Shown one piece after another: positions 22,593 through 34,500 of a stretch of DNA of 64,000 nucleotides. Source of the DNA: Taudactylus pleione (lineage: Eukaryota > Chordata > Amphibia > Anura > Myobatrachidae); assembly GCA_031769625.1 (NCBI GenBank), contig JAUIMM010000016.1:16111001-16175000 (forward strand). The letters run 5' to 3'. Position 1 is the stretch's first letter; the number at the start of each line of letters is the position of its first letter. Position numbers and translations under genes: made by a program. Below the pieces are notes generated by a model that did not search any database, had not been told where the DNA came from, and was given only the letters and a program-made list of their open reading frames with translations.

Positions 22593-25079
22593 ACTGTAAA
22601 CCCCCCTTCCCCCCACTTGCCATCCCTGCTGCAGTTGTTTGAAATATATACCATTTATGCATTGGTTATTTATCAATCAATCAAACAAAAGTTCACCTAT
22701 TAGTGATGGTTGTACGCCTTTATATTCTACAATGTTCTCCAATTTAATTTCAAATGTTACCTTAAATGCCTAAATGTTTATATTTGTTTATTTTATCAAC
22801 CTGCTGAATGAGCTAATTAAAGCAGTAATAATTTACAATTAAAAACAAAGACAGTTACATTATCAAAGTATTCCAGTATCTTTTCTTAATCTTTTACATA
22901 GACTCAGAATATGCAGTTTTAGATGAAGGCTTTAAAGTTGCTAATTATGTTCTTAGAATTAACAATTATTTCTCTACCCTTTTACTACCTTCTTCTGGCA
23001 ACAAAAAATGTCAGCACTGATTTAATTTTTTGTTATTATAGGATTAAAAGAAGTTTTGAAAATGCAATTAAATGTGCCCTATAGCTATAGTAACTTTCCT
23101 TGCTAGATCCAAATTTCTTGGCTAAACAGCAGTTTAAAATAAAATTATACACACTTCCTAAAACACTGTTTTATAATCAGGCATTACATCTGTACTCATG
23201 CAAAGAAAATATATAATATTAGCATGCAGAGCAATCCAATTTCTATGTTGATGCAGTATTATTGACAGAGTACCTGTCAATACTGATATCTATTGATTTC
23301 CCATTTTAAATTGATTCAATGGGGCTTTTGGACTTTGGTTTTATAATATAGACTAATGTTTTGTTTATCTGAGTGAAATGCATGTGATTGAAAAAAATTT
23401 ATTTAATTTTATGCGTTATGATGTCAGACAAACATATTTATGAATATATTGTACCATATCTATATCTGCGTCCCCTGTCTATTTTTTCCTTCCCTCTCAC
23501 TATGCTAACCCTTGTATCTAGTAAAAAAGAGGATAGAGATGGCTGCGCTACAACTCTCGATGTCCTCTGAGATGCTGCCTAGGGGTTTTACAGGGGTTCA
23601 TCTTCCCTATATTAATACTATTCAAGCAAAAAGGGGGGAATACCCCTGGCACTTCACCTGTGGACTTATTCCAAGAAATAAATTTCATGAATCAGTAAAT
23701 ATTGAACAAATTCTGTATTTATTTTAAAATTCAATTGGTAAATATATAAAAAACATTACAAAAGTGGAGTAGGTTTAAAATATATGTATATAAATTGACA
23801 GGCTACTTCTAGTAGACAAACAAGTATACAAACAACATATAACAATTATCACACAGTGCAATGTAGGGAAGAGGTGAGCAAGTACGAGGAGAGATACACC
23901 TATGGCATTTTACTCTATCCTCCTATGGTTGATCGCTGGCTGTATAACACCCACCGGGGTACAGTATCTCCGGTTTTAAGTCCAGAAGAAAGTCAGTGTC
24001 TGGTAGTAAATCAATACCTTTTTCCTCACTGTTAGGCTAAATGCCCAAGTGCCCAGTAAACGAATAAGAAGGAATTACTCAAAGAAGGAAGATAGGGAAT
24101 AACAATCGAGCCTCCTCTTACATCAATTTGAGGACAAGAACTACAGTAAAATAAAATAAAATAAATAAAATAAAGTCTATCATGGGTTTAGGATTCTGTC
24201 AGCCAGGTCAGGGACCATTGGGTCAAACTGAGGTGCAGGAGTGACGAGGAGGATGTATGTAGTTCTTGCTCATGAGGTAGCCCAGCACACTACTGACATG
24301 GACTAGAAAGAAACCACTGGCTTGAGTTATGAAAGGATAAGGACTTGGAATAGAGGAGTGTCAGCCTAAAGCCTTCTAGGTATAACTTGGCCCATTATCC
24401 TCATATAGGCCAGCAGAGCCAAGTCCACACTCCAGGACTCTGGATACAGTCACAGAACTCATAGCAATATAATACTGTTAGAACTAAGAAATCAGGCCAG
24501 GAATTGGAGTCTTATGTATCCACAGTAAGACTTGCTGAAGCCAATACTCTGGGACTGCTCTGACCAAAGACCTGGAACTGGAACCCGGTTAATGACTAGG
24601 ATTGGAAATACAGGCTTGCTGATCACCCTGGCACATGCTCCTGACTTTACTCTGCAGTCTGACCACAGACCTGGAACCAGCACCACTTACTCAGAACCAG
24701 CCCCAGATGGTAACATGAAGAAACCAATACTTAGCCAGTGACAAATTGTAACCACTAACATGAATAGACCCACGGTGAGCCATCTGGTATATTGCAGAGT
24801 ATTGGAGGTAATGCTGAGGCACAACATCCATGAAGTAAAGGTGCCGGAACTGGAGGCACAAAGGTAGGCTCCACGGGAATGGAGACTGATGATGTTCACA
24901 GTGGTAGTTGGTAATAATCCACAGATGTAATAGTAGAAACTGGGGATGCTGGTGAATACAGTGGCAACTGGATGCAGCAGCAGATGGAGTATGTCAGCAG
25001 ATGAAAGCAAGTACTGGAGTCCATGGGAGACAGAGGTAATAAAGTCCACTGGGGACACAGGTAACAAAGTCCAGGATAC
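22593..25079. other. Gene-free stretch, mostly AT-rich
   Basis: 22593-23400 is AT-rich and featureless. 23510-24360 looks like old interspersed repeat, with phrases such as AGATGGCTGCGCTAC and a TAAAATAAAATAAATAAAAT run near 24148-24171. 24400-25075 contains loosely repeated phrases (ACCTGGAACTGG, ACCTGGAACCAG, GGCAACTGGATG), perhaps a decayed LTR or minisatellite. I see no gene. Confidence 0.55.
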
Positions 25080-25552
25080 AGTAGATAGGGTGCGGCCGGC
25101 AGTTCAAATCCCGACAGCGGAAGCCTGGCAGAGGTGAAGATCCCAAATTCTAAATAAGGTAAGTAACACTAACCTAATTCCCTACCCTAACCCTAACCCT
25201 CCCTTAGGAGTGCCTAACCATAACCTTCCCCCAAGTGCCTACCCTAACCCCCCCTAAGTACCTAAACCTGACCCCCCCTTCCCTGCAGCCTAAACCTAAG
25301 TCTCCTGGGGGGGTGCCTAACCCTAACCTCTCCTCGGGGTGCCTAACCCTAACCCCCCTTCCCCTACCCTACACCTAACCCTCCCGAGGGGGTGCCTAAC
25401 CCTAATTCCCCCCGGGAGCCCTAAAACCTAACTCTCCCCCCCTGCGGCTGTCCGCGCCTGATGCCTGGCTTACCTTCGTTTGGTATGCTGTGCGTCGGTC
25501 TTCCAGCATAGGCCTAATGACAGGCGTCGAGTTTTTGACGCCTGTCTTTAGT
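25080..25552. repeat. CCTAA-rich interspersed repeat, copy 1
   Basis: Opens with GGCCGGCAGTTCAAATCCCG, ACAGCG and then about 300 bp of imperfect GTGCCTAACCCTAACC repeats mixed with C-runs. It closes with a 10-bp-stem hairpin at 25519-25546 (GACAGGCGTC and GACGCCTGTC). The same order of parts occurs at 43617-44171, so this is one dispersed element carrying telomere-like words, not a telomere relic. Confidence 0.75.
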
Positions 25553-25955
25553 ACCTTGTCTGTGTCATTGTATGTGTGTATGTTTTGTCAGTGTGTAGGC
25601 TTTGTCAGTGTGTGTGTCATTGTATGTGTGTAGGCTTTGTCAGTGTGTGTGTCATTGTATGTGTGTAAGTTTTGTCAGTGTGTGTGTCATTGTATGTGTG
25701 TATGTTTTGTCAGTGTGTATGCTTTGTCAGTGTGTGTGTCATTGTATGTGTGTAGGCTTTGTCAGTGTGTGTGTCATTGTATGTGTGTATATTTTGTCAG
25801 TGTGTAGGTTTTGTCAGTGTGTGTGTCATTGTATGTGTGTAGGCTTTGTCAGTGTGTGTGTCATTGTATGTGTGTAGGCTTTGTCAGTGTGTGAGTTTGT
25901 GTCATTGTATGTGTGTAGGCTTTGTCAGTGTGCGTATCTGTGTCATTGTGTATGT
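25553..25955. repeat. 35-bp GT-rich minisatellite
   Basis: GTCATTGTATGTGTGTAGGC starts at 25563, 25616, 25651, 25686, 25738, 25773 and later, giving a 35-bp unit with some spacings of 52-53 bp where a partial 17-18 bp unit is added. The Cys/Val-rich open frame across it is an artefact of the repeat. Confidence 0.9.
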
Positions 25956-26163
25956 TTGTAATGGAGGACTCAGTGCCGCCTTTTTAGTTATTGGAGGGGA
26001 TGAACAGCTACACATGGTATATTCCATATAATTAAACTACGGGAGGGCACCCCTGAACTTTATTCAATTCAACCTGAGTGCCAGACTATACAACAGTCTA
26101 TATACAGTATACATAAGAATTAAGCAGACCGTTCAGTCTTGAACATACAAGAAAACACAATCA

Positions 26164-26330
26164 GATACAGGCAGCGCTCTTCGGGTACTCAATAATACAA
26201 TCTTGTTAATCCATTACTGTGCAACGTTTCAGATGCATTGACGAAGATGTAATAAATGCATCTGGAACGTTGCACAGTAATGAATTAACAAGATTGGATT
26301 ATCGAGTATCCGAGGTGTGCTGCCTGTATG
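26164..26330. mobile_element. Hairpin MITE
   Basis: Left part ATACAGGCAGC, then CAATCTTGTTAAT, ACTGTGCAACGTT and AGATGCATT; right part reads the complement (AATGCATCT, AACGTTGCACAGT, CAAGATTG, GCTGCCTGTAT). Nearly the entire 167 bp is a single fold-back with a short loop around 26237-26251. Confidence 0.8.
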
Positions 26331-26989
26331 TGGTTAGATTTTTTTGTCATTGGTTTAGTAACCAAGTATTTGAAACCCCCCTTTCAAAATCCTACGTTTG
26401 CCACTGGAACTGATGCTGGACATGGATACCAAACTGATTAGTGGATTGTATAATTTACACTAAGTATTGGATATATTATCTCAAGTCTGTATAGAGACTG
26501 ACAAGGATTCTTTATATTAAGGAAAACATGTTTTTGATCAGAATACAACTACTGCATCATGAAGAACTGTACATACAGTAGCCTGCTCAGTTACAGATTG
26601 TTATTATGTGGGCTCCATGTAAAATATATTTATTTAGTACTTTCTTTCCTGCTGCTACTCAACAAGTACCATCATCTTTTTTCCCAGACACTATAATAGA
26701 TGATATTTTATAAAAGTACCAGTCCCTTTTTATAGATATATGTGCCAACCCCTGTGTTTTGGTTTTGGAACTGTATTAACTGTATTCACTTCATGTTAAC
26801 CTGTGGCTGAAGTGATTGGTTTGTTTGGACCCAAATAAAAAACAAGCTACCAATAGGCAGCTGACATTCCTAGCAATGATCTCTATGTACAAACAAGCTC
26901 TACAGAAGCAATATGTCATTGCCATTATCATCCTCACCCTCAGCAGTGTATACCGTACATCATCTTCTACACACAATATTAATTTATCA
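26331..26989. other. AT-rich DNA, nothing recognised
   Basis: No element ends found, and in particular no TAGAGATG-type hAT end here that would close the transposase pseudogene to the right. Confidence 0.5.
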
Positions 26990-28970
26990 ATGCTGGAATC
27001 CACCATTACAAGTGCCTCTGAACTTTGACATAATTTCCAGTAAAGGTCTTCTTCATGGAATTTGTAGTTTACTTTCATGAACATCATCTTTTCCACAATT
27101 TTGAGGAAGTAGCGTCCTAAGTCGATCGCTGACAAAGTGCCTGATTCAGACCCGCTCGCAAGCGCATAGTGCTCGCAAGTGGGTCGATGGCCAGGCAGTG
27201 CGCACACGCGGCATGCCACTGTGCATGTGCGAGCCCCACAATGAGTGAGAAATTCACTCGCTCCGGGGCTCGCTACAAATGAGGCAGCTGTCAATGTTGA
27301 TCGACAGCTTGCCCTGTTTTGTAGGTGGGGAGGGGGGTGGCTGGACAAACATAGGCGTTCCTGAAGGAATGCCTGCCATTTGTGGGTGGCCCTACAATGA
27401 TGTCAGTAGTGAGCTTCCTGCTCTGTTTGACCAGGAAGCTCACTGGGGCTTGTGGCAGATGAGACCCTACCACAGGGGTCTCATCGCAAGCCTGATGGTC
27501 GCGATAATTGCGACCATCACCTGGCCGCTCGCAAAAGCTGTGGGTGCTCAGCCACAGCTTAGGGAGTGGCCAGGAGGCCAGACCCCCCAAAAAACGCCCA
27601 TCAGACCAGAAAGCAGGTCTGAATCAGGGCCAAAGTTCCCAGCTGTGCTGAAAACTCTTTCTGAGTAAACACTGGAGGCAGGGCAGCTTAAGTAAAGCAA
27701 AGCCAGTTTGTGCAAGGACCTCCAAGTTTCCTTTTTTTTCCTACCAGTATTCACATGAACTGTCTGACATGTCTATTTGGTTGCTATCATTAAAATAATA
27801 TTCTACCATTCTTTGAATGGTGACCGTATCAGATGGAGTCATGGTAGAGGTGACAGTATCACTAATTTTAGGTCATTCTTTTAGACCCAACCAGATGTAA
27901 AAATATTGTGTTGACTCATCTGCATCACCAGTGGGTCTCTTAGGAAAGCTGGGCTTTTTCCTGACAGCTGCAGTTGCTGGAGAAACTGAAGGAGGAGATG
28001 TCACCATGTCATGTGCCACTTGAGCTGACAACTTTCTCACCAACAGCTCTTTGCACCTCTTGAGATCTGTGTCCCTTGGAAAGAAAGACATGACATATGA
28101 CTTAAACCTAGGATCAAGCACAGTCGCCAAAAAGTCTTGATCCAAATTTAAGAAGCTGACAACTCTTGGATCCTGGCTAAGCGAATAAAGGACTTGATCT
28201 ACAAGTCTGATATGCTTAGCGGAATCAATTCATTTCAGCTCTACCTTCAGTTTCTTGAGCTGCTTTTCCAAAAGTCTAATTAGGGGAATCAACTGACTCA
28301 AGCTAGCAGTGTCTGAACTCACTTTACTGGTGACAACTTTGAATGGTTTCAGCACCTTTCACCACACAGAAAGTATTCTCCACTGCATTACATTCTCCAT
28401 ATGTCATGGTTTATTGTGTAAATTTTGATGGCTTTTTGCTGTTCTTCCATCTTCTATATACAGTAAAGGGTGGTATTTTACCTTGTTAATAGCTCTTGCT
28501 TCAGCTGGTGGCAGGGTAAATTAAACTGTTATTGCAGGTGCTGCATCTTTTACATGCAGCTGCTGAATGCCAAAAATGTCCTGACATTTTTCGGGCCACA
28601 GACAGCATGTCCTGCACGGCCCTGCCATTTTTAATAACATTCTCAACCACCAAATTGATTGTGTGAGCAAAACATGGGACGTGTTCGAAACCATCTAGCT
28701 TTAATGCTCTCACAATATTTGTGGTGTTGTCAGAAATTACAAATCCCGAGGAGAGTCCAAGCGGCATAAGCCATTTTGCAATGACTTCCCTGATTTTTTC
28801 TATGAGGTTGACAATGGTATGCCTCTTAGTGAAACCAGTGATACAGAGAGTAGCTTGCCACTGAATGAGCTGGTGATTGATGCTGCTGCTGCTGAAAGCA
28901 ATACACCCACCCAGTGGGCTATCACAGTCCACTGGGTGGGTGTATTGCCCTTTTCTGTTTGTCCACATAT
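26990..28970 (-). pseudogene. hAT transposase (ZBED-like), broken, interrupted by a MITE
   Basis: Read right to left. 28968-28501 carries the central RNase-H-like region, with VISDNTTNIVRAL (Asp codon near 28731) and CFAHTINLVVENV (from about 28674), both characteristic of hAT transposases. 28400-28146 continues in broken frames (KVVTSKVSSDTASLSQLIPL). 28145-27873 has ATVLDPRFK. 27754-27632 carries the C-terminal dimerisation motif CPASSVYSERVFSTAGN. The gene is then cut by a 495-bp hairpin element (27137-27631) and resumes at 27133 with SDRLRTLLPQN in one frame and, after a frameshift, KMMFMKVNYKFHEEDLYW in another. Several stops and shifts make it dead. The N-terminal BED-finger region is not clearly visible. 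Confidence 0.88.
27137..27631. mobile_element. CTGATTCAG multi-hairpin element, copy 2 (in hAT gene)
   Basis: Starts GTGCCTGATTCAG, ends CTGAATCAGGGCC, flanked by AAA at 27134-27136 and 27632-27634. Removing it rejoins the two halves of the hAT C-terminal domain. Internal hairpin AGCTGTGGGTGCTCAGCCAC region at about 27536-27559. Confidence 0.85.
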
Positions 28971-29694
28971 TGGTGGTTAAGTAGACAGTGGGTACAATGG
29001 CATTTTGGAGGATGCTAATTAAGTTTTTTATATGACCATGTACAGAAGAGGAATTGCATTTCTAGTGAAGTGAAATCTAGATACACAGGACACAGGACCT
29101 CAATAAACTATCAATAAACTAAATTAATAACAGTAATTGGACACAGATCTAATACCAGCATAGCTGTTATGGTGTCAGTGATCTGCTGTGCAACTGGGTG
29201 ACAACTGTCATACTTGCTTCCTCTACTGTATGAACGATTGTTTTCCAGTCAATTGTTATTTTTAAACTACTACTAGTACTAATTTTCTTGGTCCTATTCT
29301 GTGATGAAGATTCCCTACCCAGCAGCAAGCCTAGATCTCTAGGATTCTTCTGAGGAATCCTGGATAGGGGAGGACTCCTTTAGCCTTATCAAATTTGATG
29401 CAGGACTACTTCCGATCATGATTGAGGATATTGATGATGAATGTGTTGGTGGTGGAGATTGCAGGTGCTTGGATCTAGCATTGAAAAGGTAGCTAGGTGA
29501 TGCTGGATTGCTTGTTGTTACTTTTTTAGCTTACGGTTTCTGATTTTGCCAAAAAACTATCATTCATATGCGCAAATGACTTTACAGGGAGGAGGTTCCT
29601 AGATGGTTTAAGTCCCTACTCCTACTTACTGTGGCTTTATAAATGCTACAGATGGCAAGACAATTATTGTCTGAATTTGGGTAAAAATAATACC
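28971..29694. other. Region between hAT transposase parts, no clear gene
   Basis: Probably the upstream part of the same dead hAT element. No motif that I can name. Confidence 0.4.
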
Positions 29695-30072
29695 TCATAT
29701 ACGTGGTGGTTTTTTTGTCTTATGCCTAGTGATGACAATGGTCTTCTTCTTGTCACGGGCAAGTACTGCTTCCACTGGTGCCTCAGTTACACAAAGAACT
29801 TCTTCATCATCAACATCCTCATCTTCAACATCCTCATTAGTGCCTGCATCAGCTACACAAATATCCCCCTCATCCTGTTGCAGTTTTACCGTAGCTTCCT
29901 CAATGTCTAGGTCAGCAACTTTTTGACTTGTGCTGCTTATCCCCACTTTGGCAGAGGATGCAGAAATTGAGGAATGAGGCTTATCTATGGGTACAGAAAT
30001 GTCAGGATTATACATAGCACTCACGGACACACTTAGACCCTCCTCAGGGATTTTTGAAATTTCTGAACACAC
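29695..30072 (-). pseudogene. Acidic open frame upstream of hAT transposase, unidentified
   Basis: Minus-strand open frame of about 125 residues with an acidic run (EDVEDEDVDDEEV, residues about 80-92) and Ser-rich stretches. It lies upstream of the transposase in the same orientation, so it may be an N-terminal or accessory part of the same element. No domain recognised. A plus-strand Ser-rich frame across the same bases is its shadow. Confidence 0.35.
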
Positions 30073-30479
30073 AGTTTATTCTACTGGCTTATTGGTTTTA
30101 CTTTTTTTGCACAGAGTGAGAAGGGCTTGCATTGTCATGAGAGGCAGAAGAAAATGCCTTACTCACAGCAGTTGCAGAAAAACCACTCACAAATAAAGGC
30201 CAAGGCCTGAGTATTTCCTTGCCACTGAGCAGGTGAATGGCATGTTGGCAATTTTATGTTTTTCTGCAATAAACTTTCTCTTTATTAGAGGTGTTTTTGT
30301 CTTTACCACTGTAAAATATTGATTTATTTTATTTCAGATGTCCTGATGTTTTAGTAGATGACGCTGAAGGACTAGTGTCGAATTCGTCATGATGACTGGT
30401 GGCAGCAGCTGCAGCGCTAGTATTTGATTGCTGCTTCTGTTTTTCTCTCAAATGATCATTATTCTTATTGACATATACA
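30073..30479. other. No recognised feature
   Basis: Probably upstream sequence of the hAT element. No motif or repeat boundary identified. Confidence 0.4.
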
Positions 30480-31575
30480 CAGACGTAGTACAATCAAACA
30501 ATTGAAGAAAATATACTGTATATATATATATATATATATATATTTAAATTTATCCTACTAAGTAACTTTTAATTTGCAGCTCAGCTCACACTGTGTTGAG
30601 ACACAGTGTTTTTATATGTACATGAATAAATGCACTGGGGGGACAGTGCACAGACGTAGTACAAAAAATAGACAAAAATATTTTTCAACTTTTTTTAAAA
30701 TTGCAGCTTAGCTCACACTGTGTGCAGTCACAAAGTTTATATGTACTGTACATGAACAAATGCACTGGGCGACAGCGCATAGATGTAGTACAAATAAACC
30801 ATAGACAAAATATATATATATAATATATATACATTTAATTTATCCTACTAAGTCATTTTAAATTTACAGCTCAATTCACACTGTGTGCACTCACAGTACT
30901 TATATGTACATGAACAAACGCACTGGGGACAGCACACAGACGTAATACAAACAATAGAAGAAAATATTTTTTCTACTATTTTTAATTCACAGCTCAGCGC
31001 ACACTGGCCCTCATTCAGACCCACTCGCAAGCGGCTGTCTGCTCGCAAGTGGGTCGATGGTCTGCACTGTGCATGCGCACGACGGAGGGAGCTCCGTCGT
31101 GCGCATGCGCGAGACGCGACGAGCAAAGGACTTTCCTTTGCTCGGAGTGTCTCATCAAAGTGGGCGTGCTGTCGATGTTGGTGGGCGTGGGCCTTTGGTG
31201 GGCGTGCCGGGGGCGTGCCTGCCAGACGGAGGTGTTCCCAAGGGAATGCCTACCATCTGAAGCCGGCCCCACTGACATCACTAGTGATGTCAGTGGGAGT
31301 GATTTTGGCTCTGATAGAGCCAAAATCACTCCTGGCCTTGTGGTTGAAAAACTCAACCGCGGGTTTTTGCTCGCAGTGTCGATGGTCGCGATGGTCAAGA
31401 CCATCGCGACAATCATCCTGCACACTCGTATATGCTGTGGGTGGTGACCCACAGCTATACGAGCGTCCAGAAGGATGCTCCATATTAATGGAGGTGGGCC
31501 CTGATTCAGAGCGAGCGCTCTGGTCAGAGCATCCGGCTCTGAATCAGGGCCTCTGTGTGCTGTCACAGTACTTAC
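30480..31575 (-). repeat. Tandem units of 130-170 bp upstream of hAT gene
   Basis: A block containing GCAGCTCAGCTCACACTGTG, TATATGTACATGAAC, CACTGGGG and AGACGTAGTAC repeats, with AGACGTA-type words at 30481, 30652, 30781 and 30938. The spacing varies because of inserted TA runs (30521-30544 and near 30810-30835). The last unit is split by the element at 31006-31551. The same unit recurs at 43500-44285, linking both places to one hAT family. Possibly the promoter-side repeats of the transposon. Confidence 0.7.
31006..31551. mobile_element. CTGATTCAG-family multi-hairpin element, copy 3
   Basis: Starts GGCCCTCATTCAGAC, ends CTGAATCAGGGCC, with flanking ACT (31003-31005) and TCT (31552-31554), one mismatch. 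It interrupts a tandem unit whose uninterrupted copies read CACACTGTGTGC, so the insertion point is directly visible. Internal hairpins include CTGACATCACTAGTGATGTCAG (31270-31291), a perfect palindrome, and CGATGGTCGCGATGGTC. Confidence 0.83.
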
Positions 31576-31659
31576 CAAAGCTGCGGAGATGTTGCAAAAT
31601 GACAGAAGGTAAACTTTACACAAACTTTCGGCTTCACTTGGCATCTCATTAGAACGGGT

Positions 31660-32469
31660 TCAGCTTATTATGACAAAGGAACTGAAAATACATCACCTGT
31701 GTGCCAGGTGGGTACCCAGAATCTCACAGAAGAGCAGATGTGAGAACTAGTTGAATCGTGCATGAACACCGTTCGAATGTCAGAGAGGATGCCCAATTTC
31801 CTGACATTGATTATGACGTGTGACGAATCGTGGATTCATCATTATAATCCGGAATCAACACAACAATCCAGTGTATGGAAACACACACATTTGCCTCCAC
31901 CCAAAAAAATCTGTGTGATTCTTTTGGTGTGTAAAGTCATGCTACTGCTGTTCTTTTATGTGCATGGGTTGATCCTACATCATACCCCTGTGGACATACA
32001 ATTAATGGTGACTACTATGCAAACGTCCTGAAAACCCATTTGCGTGGAGCCATGAGGAAGAAAAGACTACATTTCCTGAGGAATCAGTGTTTTTTGCTCC
32101 AAGACAATGCTTGACCACATGTTGCTGCTGTTGCATTGACAGCACTACCTGAAATTAATGCGACAGCACTGGAACATGCTCCATATAGCTCGGACTTAGC
32201 GCCCTGTGATTTTTGGGCATTCCCAGCCCTGAAAACACAACTACACAGAAAGAAGTTCTCAACAGATGATTAAGTGAAAAATGTCACAGCTGCAACAATA
32301 ACAGTGATGTCACAAACAGTCTACTGCACGTCTATGAATTGTTTTTAAATTGCTGCAAAAAATTTATTATATGTGGAGGACGCTACTTTGAAAAAGAAAT
32401 ATGCTCAGATCCTGTGGAGTCATCTGATTGTGAATAAAAAATCAGTCTCATTACTTTTCAATCAGCCCT

Positions 32470-32470
<1 letters not shown>
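31660..32470 (+). pseudogene. mariner (D,D34D) transposase, broken
   Basis: Plus-strand remnants in shifting frames. KIHHLCARWVP lies near 31690, and CDESWIHHYNPES carries the first catalytic Asp near 31822. LQDNA then PH has the second Asp codon at 32103-32105, followed by a TGA stop at 32112-32114 where the family has Arg. APYSSDLAPCDFW has the third Asp at 32208-32210. The second and third Asp are exactly 35 codons apart, i.e. 34 residues between them, which defines mariner. The distance between the first and second Asp is not a multiple of three, so there is a frameshift. The N-terminal half is missing or unrecognisable. Inactive. Confidence 0.88.
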
Positions 32471-32517
<47 letters not shown>

Positions 32518-32530
32518 CATATATATATAA
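32471..32530. repeat. (TA)n microsatellite
   Basis: TA dinucleotide run with a few TGTATA interruptions directly after the mariner remnant. Confidence 0.9.
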
Positions 32531-33618
32531 ATCACAAACCTTTAAATGCGCTAATAATGATACAAATATTTATACAAATTGGTAGACAAATAAATAAAAG
32601 ATTAAAAGAAAATTAAAGCTGCTCCTCTTGTACGATCCTTGCCAGAAAGTGGATCTATAGGTAAAATATATAAACAAGACAAGAAGGTGCTAATAGTGTA
32701 GTATATAAGACACCGTTTGGGTTTTCAGAATAAGTAATGTGCGTACATTTAATTTGTATAATTACGCTTATCTCAATTCCAACCAATGTTACAATGAATC
32801 AGAACATAGTTTTCATATAGGTTCCAGCATCAGAATATAGCCCAGCATCAAGACAAAAACCAAGAGAGATTCATAGGGTAGTAAATTATAGATTAAAACA
32901 TAAGATTAAGAACACGTACAAGATAATGACCTGGTTTATTGCATAGCTACAAAGAACAATTCATCTAAACCAGGGATCCATAGTATTCCAACTGAGTGGT
33001 ACCGAATTCAGGAAACCTCCGTGATATTGTTGTGGACTTGAAAGATAGTAGACAAAAACCTCCAATGCATTTCGTTTGTAGCCAAACTTTCTCAGGGATA
33101 GGTTCCTGGTCCAATTTGTGATGCTTAAATAGGGCTACTGGTTCACTAAAGCATTAGTGTGATTATTTCCAATTCACAATAAAATGACTCAATTTCTGAT
33201 CATATATATCAATGTACAACTCCAACAAAATGGCCAATCTTATTTACTAAAACCGTACATAAAAAGATGTATAAGATGAACTTACAGATAAAAATATTTA
33301 GCATTAATATTTTCATAATAAAAAACAATCATATTTAAAAAATGACTTTAAGAAAGTTGTACATGTTGAAATTCATTTATTAATAGAAAACGGGCTAACC
33401 CAAAATGGCCACCAGTTGTGGGGACAATGTGTTTGTTATAAAAAACTATGATGCAGCTGAAAGAATAATTAGACTATCATGAGTCCTAATGAACCTATAG
33501 AAAGCTGCCGCCTTATATAATTGCGCCAACTAAGGGTGCTGTGCGGGTGACAAGGCTAAATGAGGACCCAATCGGGATCCTAAACAGTCACGGCGAGTCA
33601 CTCAAAAAACGGACATGA
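32531..33618. other. AT-rich, probable old interspersed repeat
   Basis: Contains ATGCATTTCGTTTGTAGCC and CAAACTTTCTCAGGG near 33064-33100, phrases that I associate with hairpin repeats in frogs. I cannot delimit an element. No gene. Confidence 0.4.
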
Positions 33619-33840
33619 CGTGCCTACCTGAAGTGACACGACGCAGGTGCATCACTCCCGGATATGTGATGCCGGACCTCGTTACAGGAAATGGGGCAGT
33701 GAGGGCACACTAGATGATACTTAACATGCCTACCAGAAGTGACGCAACACAGGTGCATCACTCCCAGCTATGTGATGCCGGACCACGCTACAGAAAGTGT
33801 GACAGTGAGGGCACACTAGATGATGCTTAGTTACCGGGAC
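33619..33840. repeat. Two tandem copies of a 106-bp unit
   Basis: TGCCTACCTGAAGTGAC starts at 33621 and its variant TGCCTACCAGAAGTGAC at 33727. Both copies contain CAGGTGCATCACTCCC, TGTGATGCCGGACC and AGTGAGGGCACACTAGATG. Confidence 0.85.
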
Positions 33841-34059
33841 TAACATGGCATCCATATTAACATGTCAAGGGTAGGTCCGGAACTACACCACAGGAAATGG
33901 GGCAGTAAGGTCAAAGAGAAGGACAAACTGTAGTAAATGCCCTTATAGTGCAATAAATAAAGGGAACTATTTCTCAAAAGGGCAAACTTTGATAATTGCC
34001 CATAAAGTGCAATAAATAATTGAGCCTAATAATATGTTAAGAGATAATGTGCCAAGTGC

Positions 34060-34500
34060 ATAGGGGTTAAGGAACCTCTAGAACCGGGTTTGTCTGGATA
34101 CTCCCTGAAGAAGGCTTTTCTAAGTCCTGGAGCATGCAGAAACTTCTCAGGAAGCCAAGATCTTTCTTCTGGCCCATAACCCTTTCAATGGACCAGAAAC
34201 TGTAAATGTCCCCGCTCAAACTTGGAGTCCAAGATCTTTTCAACGACATACTCCTGTTGACCCTTAGTAACCAAAGAAGGGTGTCAGAGTCAAAATCTAC
34301 TTGAGAATATAGCAGGCTTAAGCAGGCAACAATGGACGGTGTTATTAATCCTGATTTGCACAATGATCTGAAATATACCAATGTACTTTGGGCCTAGCTT
34401 CTGAGAAATTGGCAAAGTTTGATGTTTTTGGTGGACAGTCAAACCGAATCACCAACCTTCAATTTACAAGGCTTCCGACGCTTATATGTCACATCTTGGA
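34060..34500 (-). pseudogene. Gypsy integrase C-terminus and chromodomain
   Basis: Minus-strand fragments around 34270-34130 give VEKILDSKFERGHLQF followed by a KGYGPEERSW block, the typical chromodomain pattern at the end of chromovirus integrases. A stop interrupts it between these blocks. Chromodomains of this class are thought to steer integration to particular histone marks. Confidence 0.8.

Noticed and set aside
25180..25440. Interstitial telomere from CCCTAA words
   Set aside because: The repeat is imperfect, mixed with GTGCC and C-runs, and recurs in the same order inside a dispersed element at 43617-44171.
25602..26031. Cys/Val-rich open frames resembling a cysteine-rich protein
   Set aside because: They are the translation of the 35-bp GT-rich minisatellite.
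26791..27348. 185-codon minus-strand open frame as a novel gene
   Set aside because: It is a fusion of hairpin-element sequence with the tail of the hAT transposase pseudogene.
30885..31652. 255-codon plus-strand open frame and a 209-codon minus-strand frame over the same region
   Set aside because: Both lie mostly inside the GC-rich hairpin element at 31006-31551, where palindromes keep both strands open. No domain is recognisable.
33961..34060. LTR of the Gypsy element
   Set aside because: No matching sequence was found upstream of gag, and no TG...CA ends with a target duplication could be identified.
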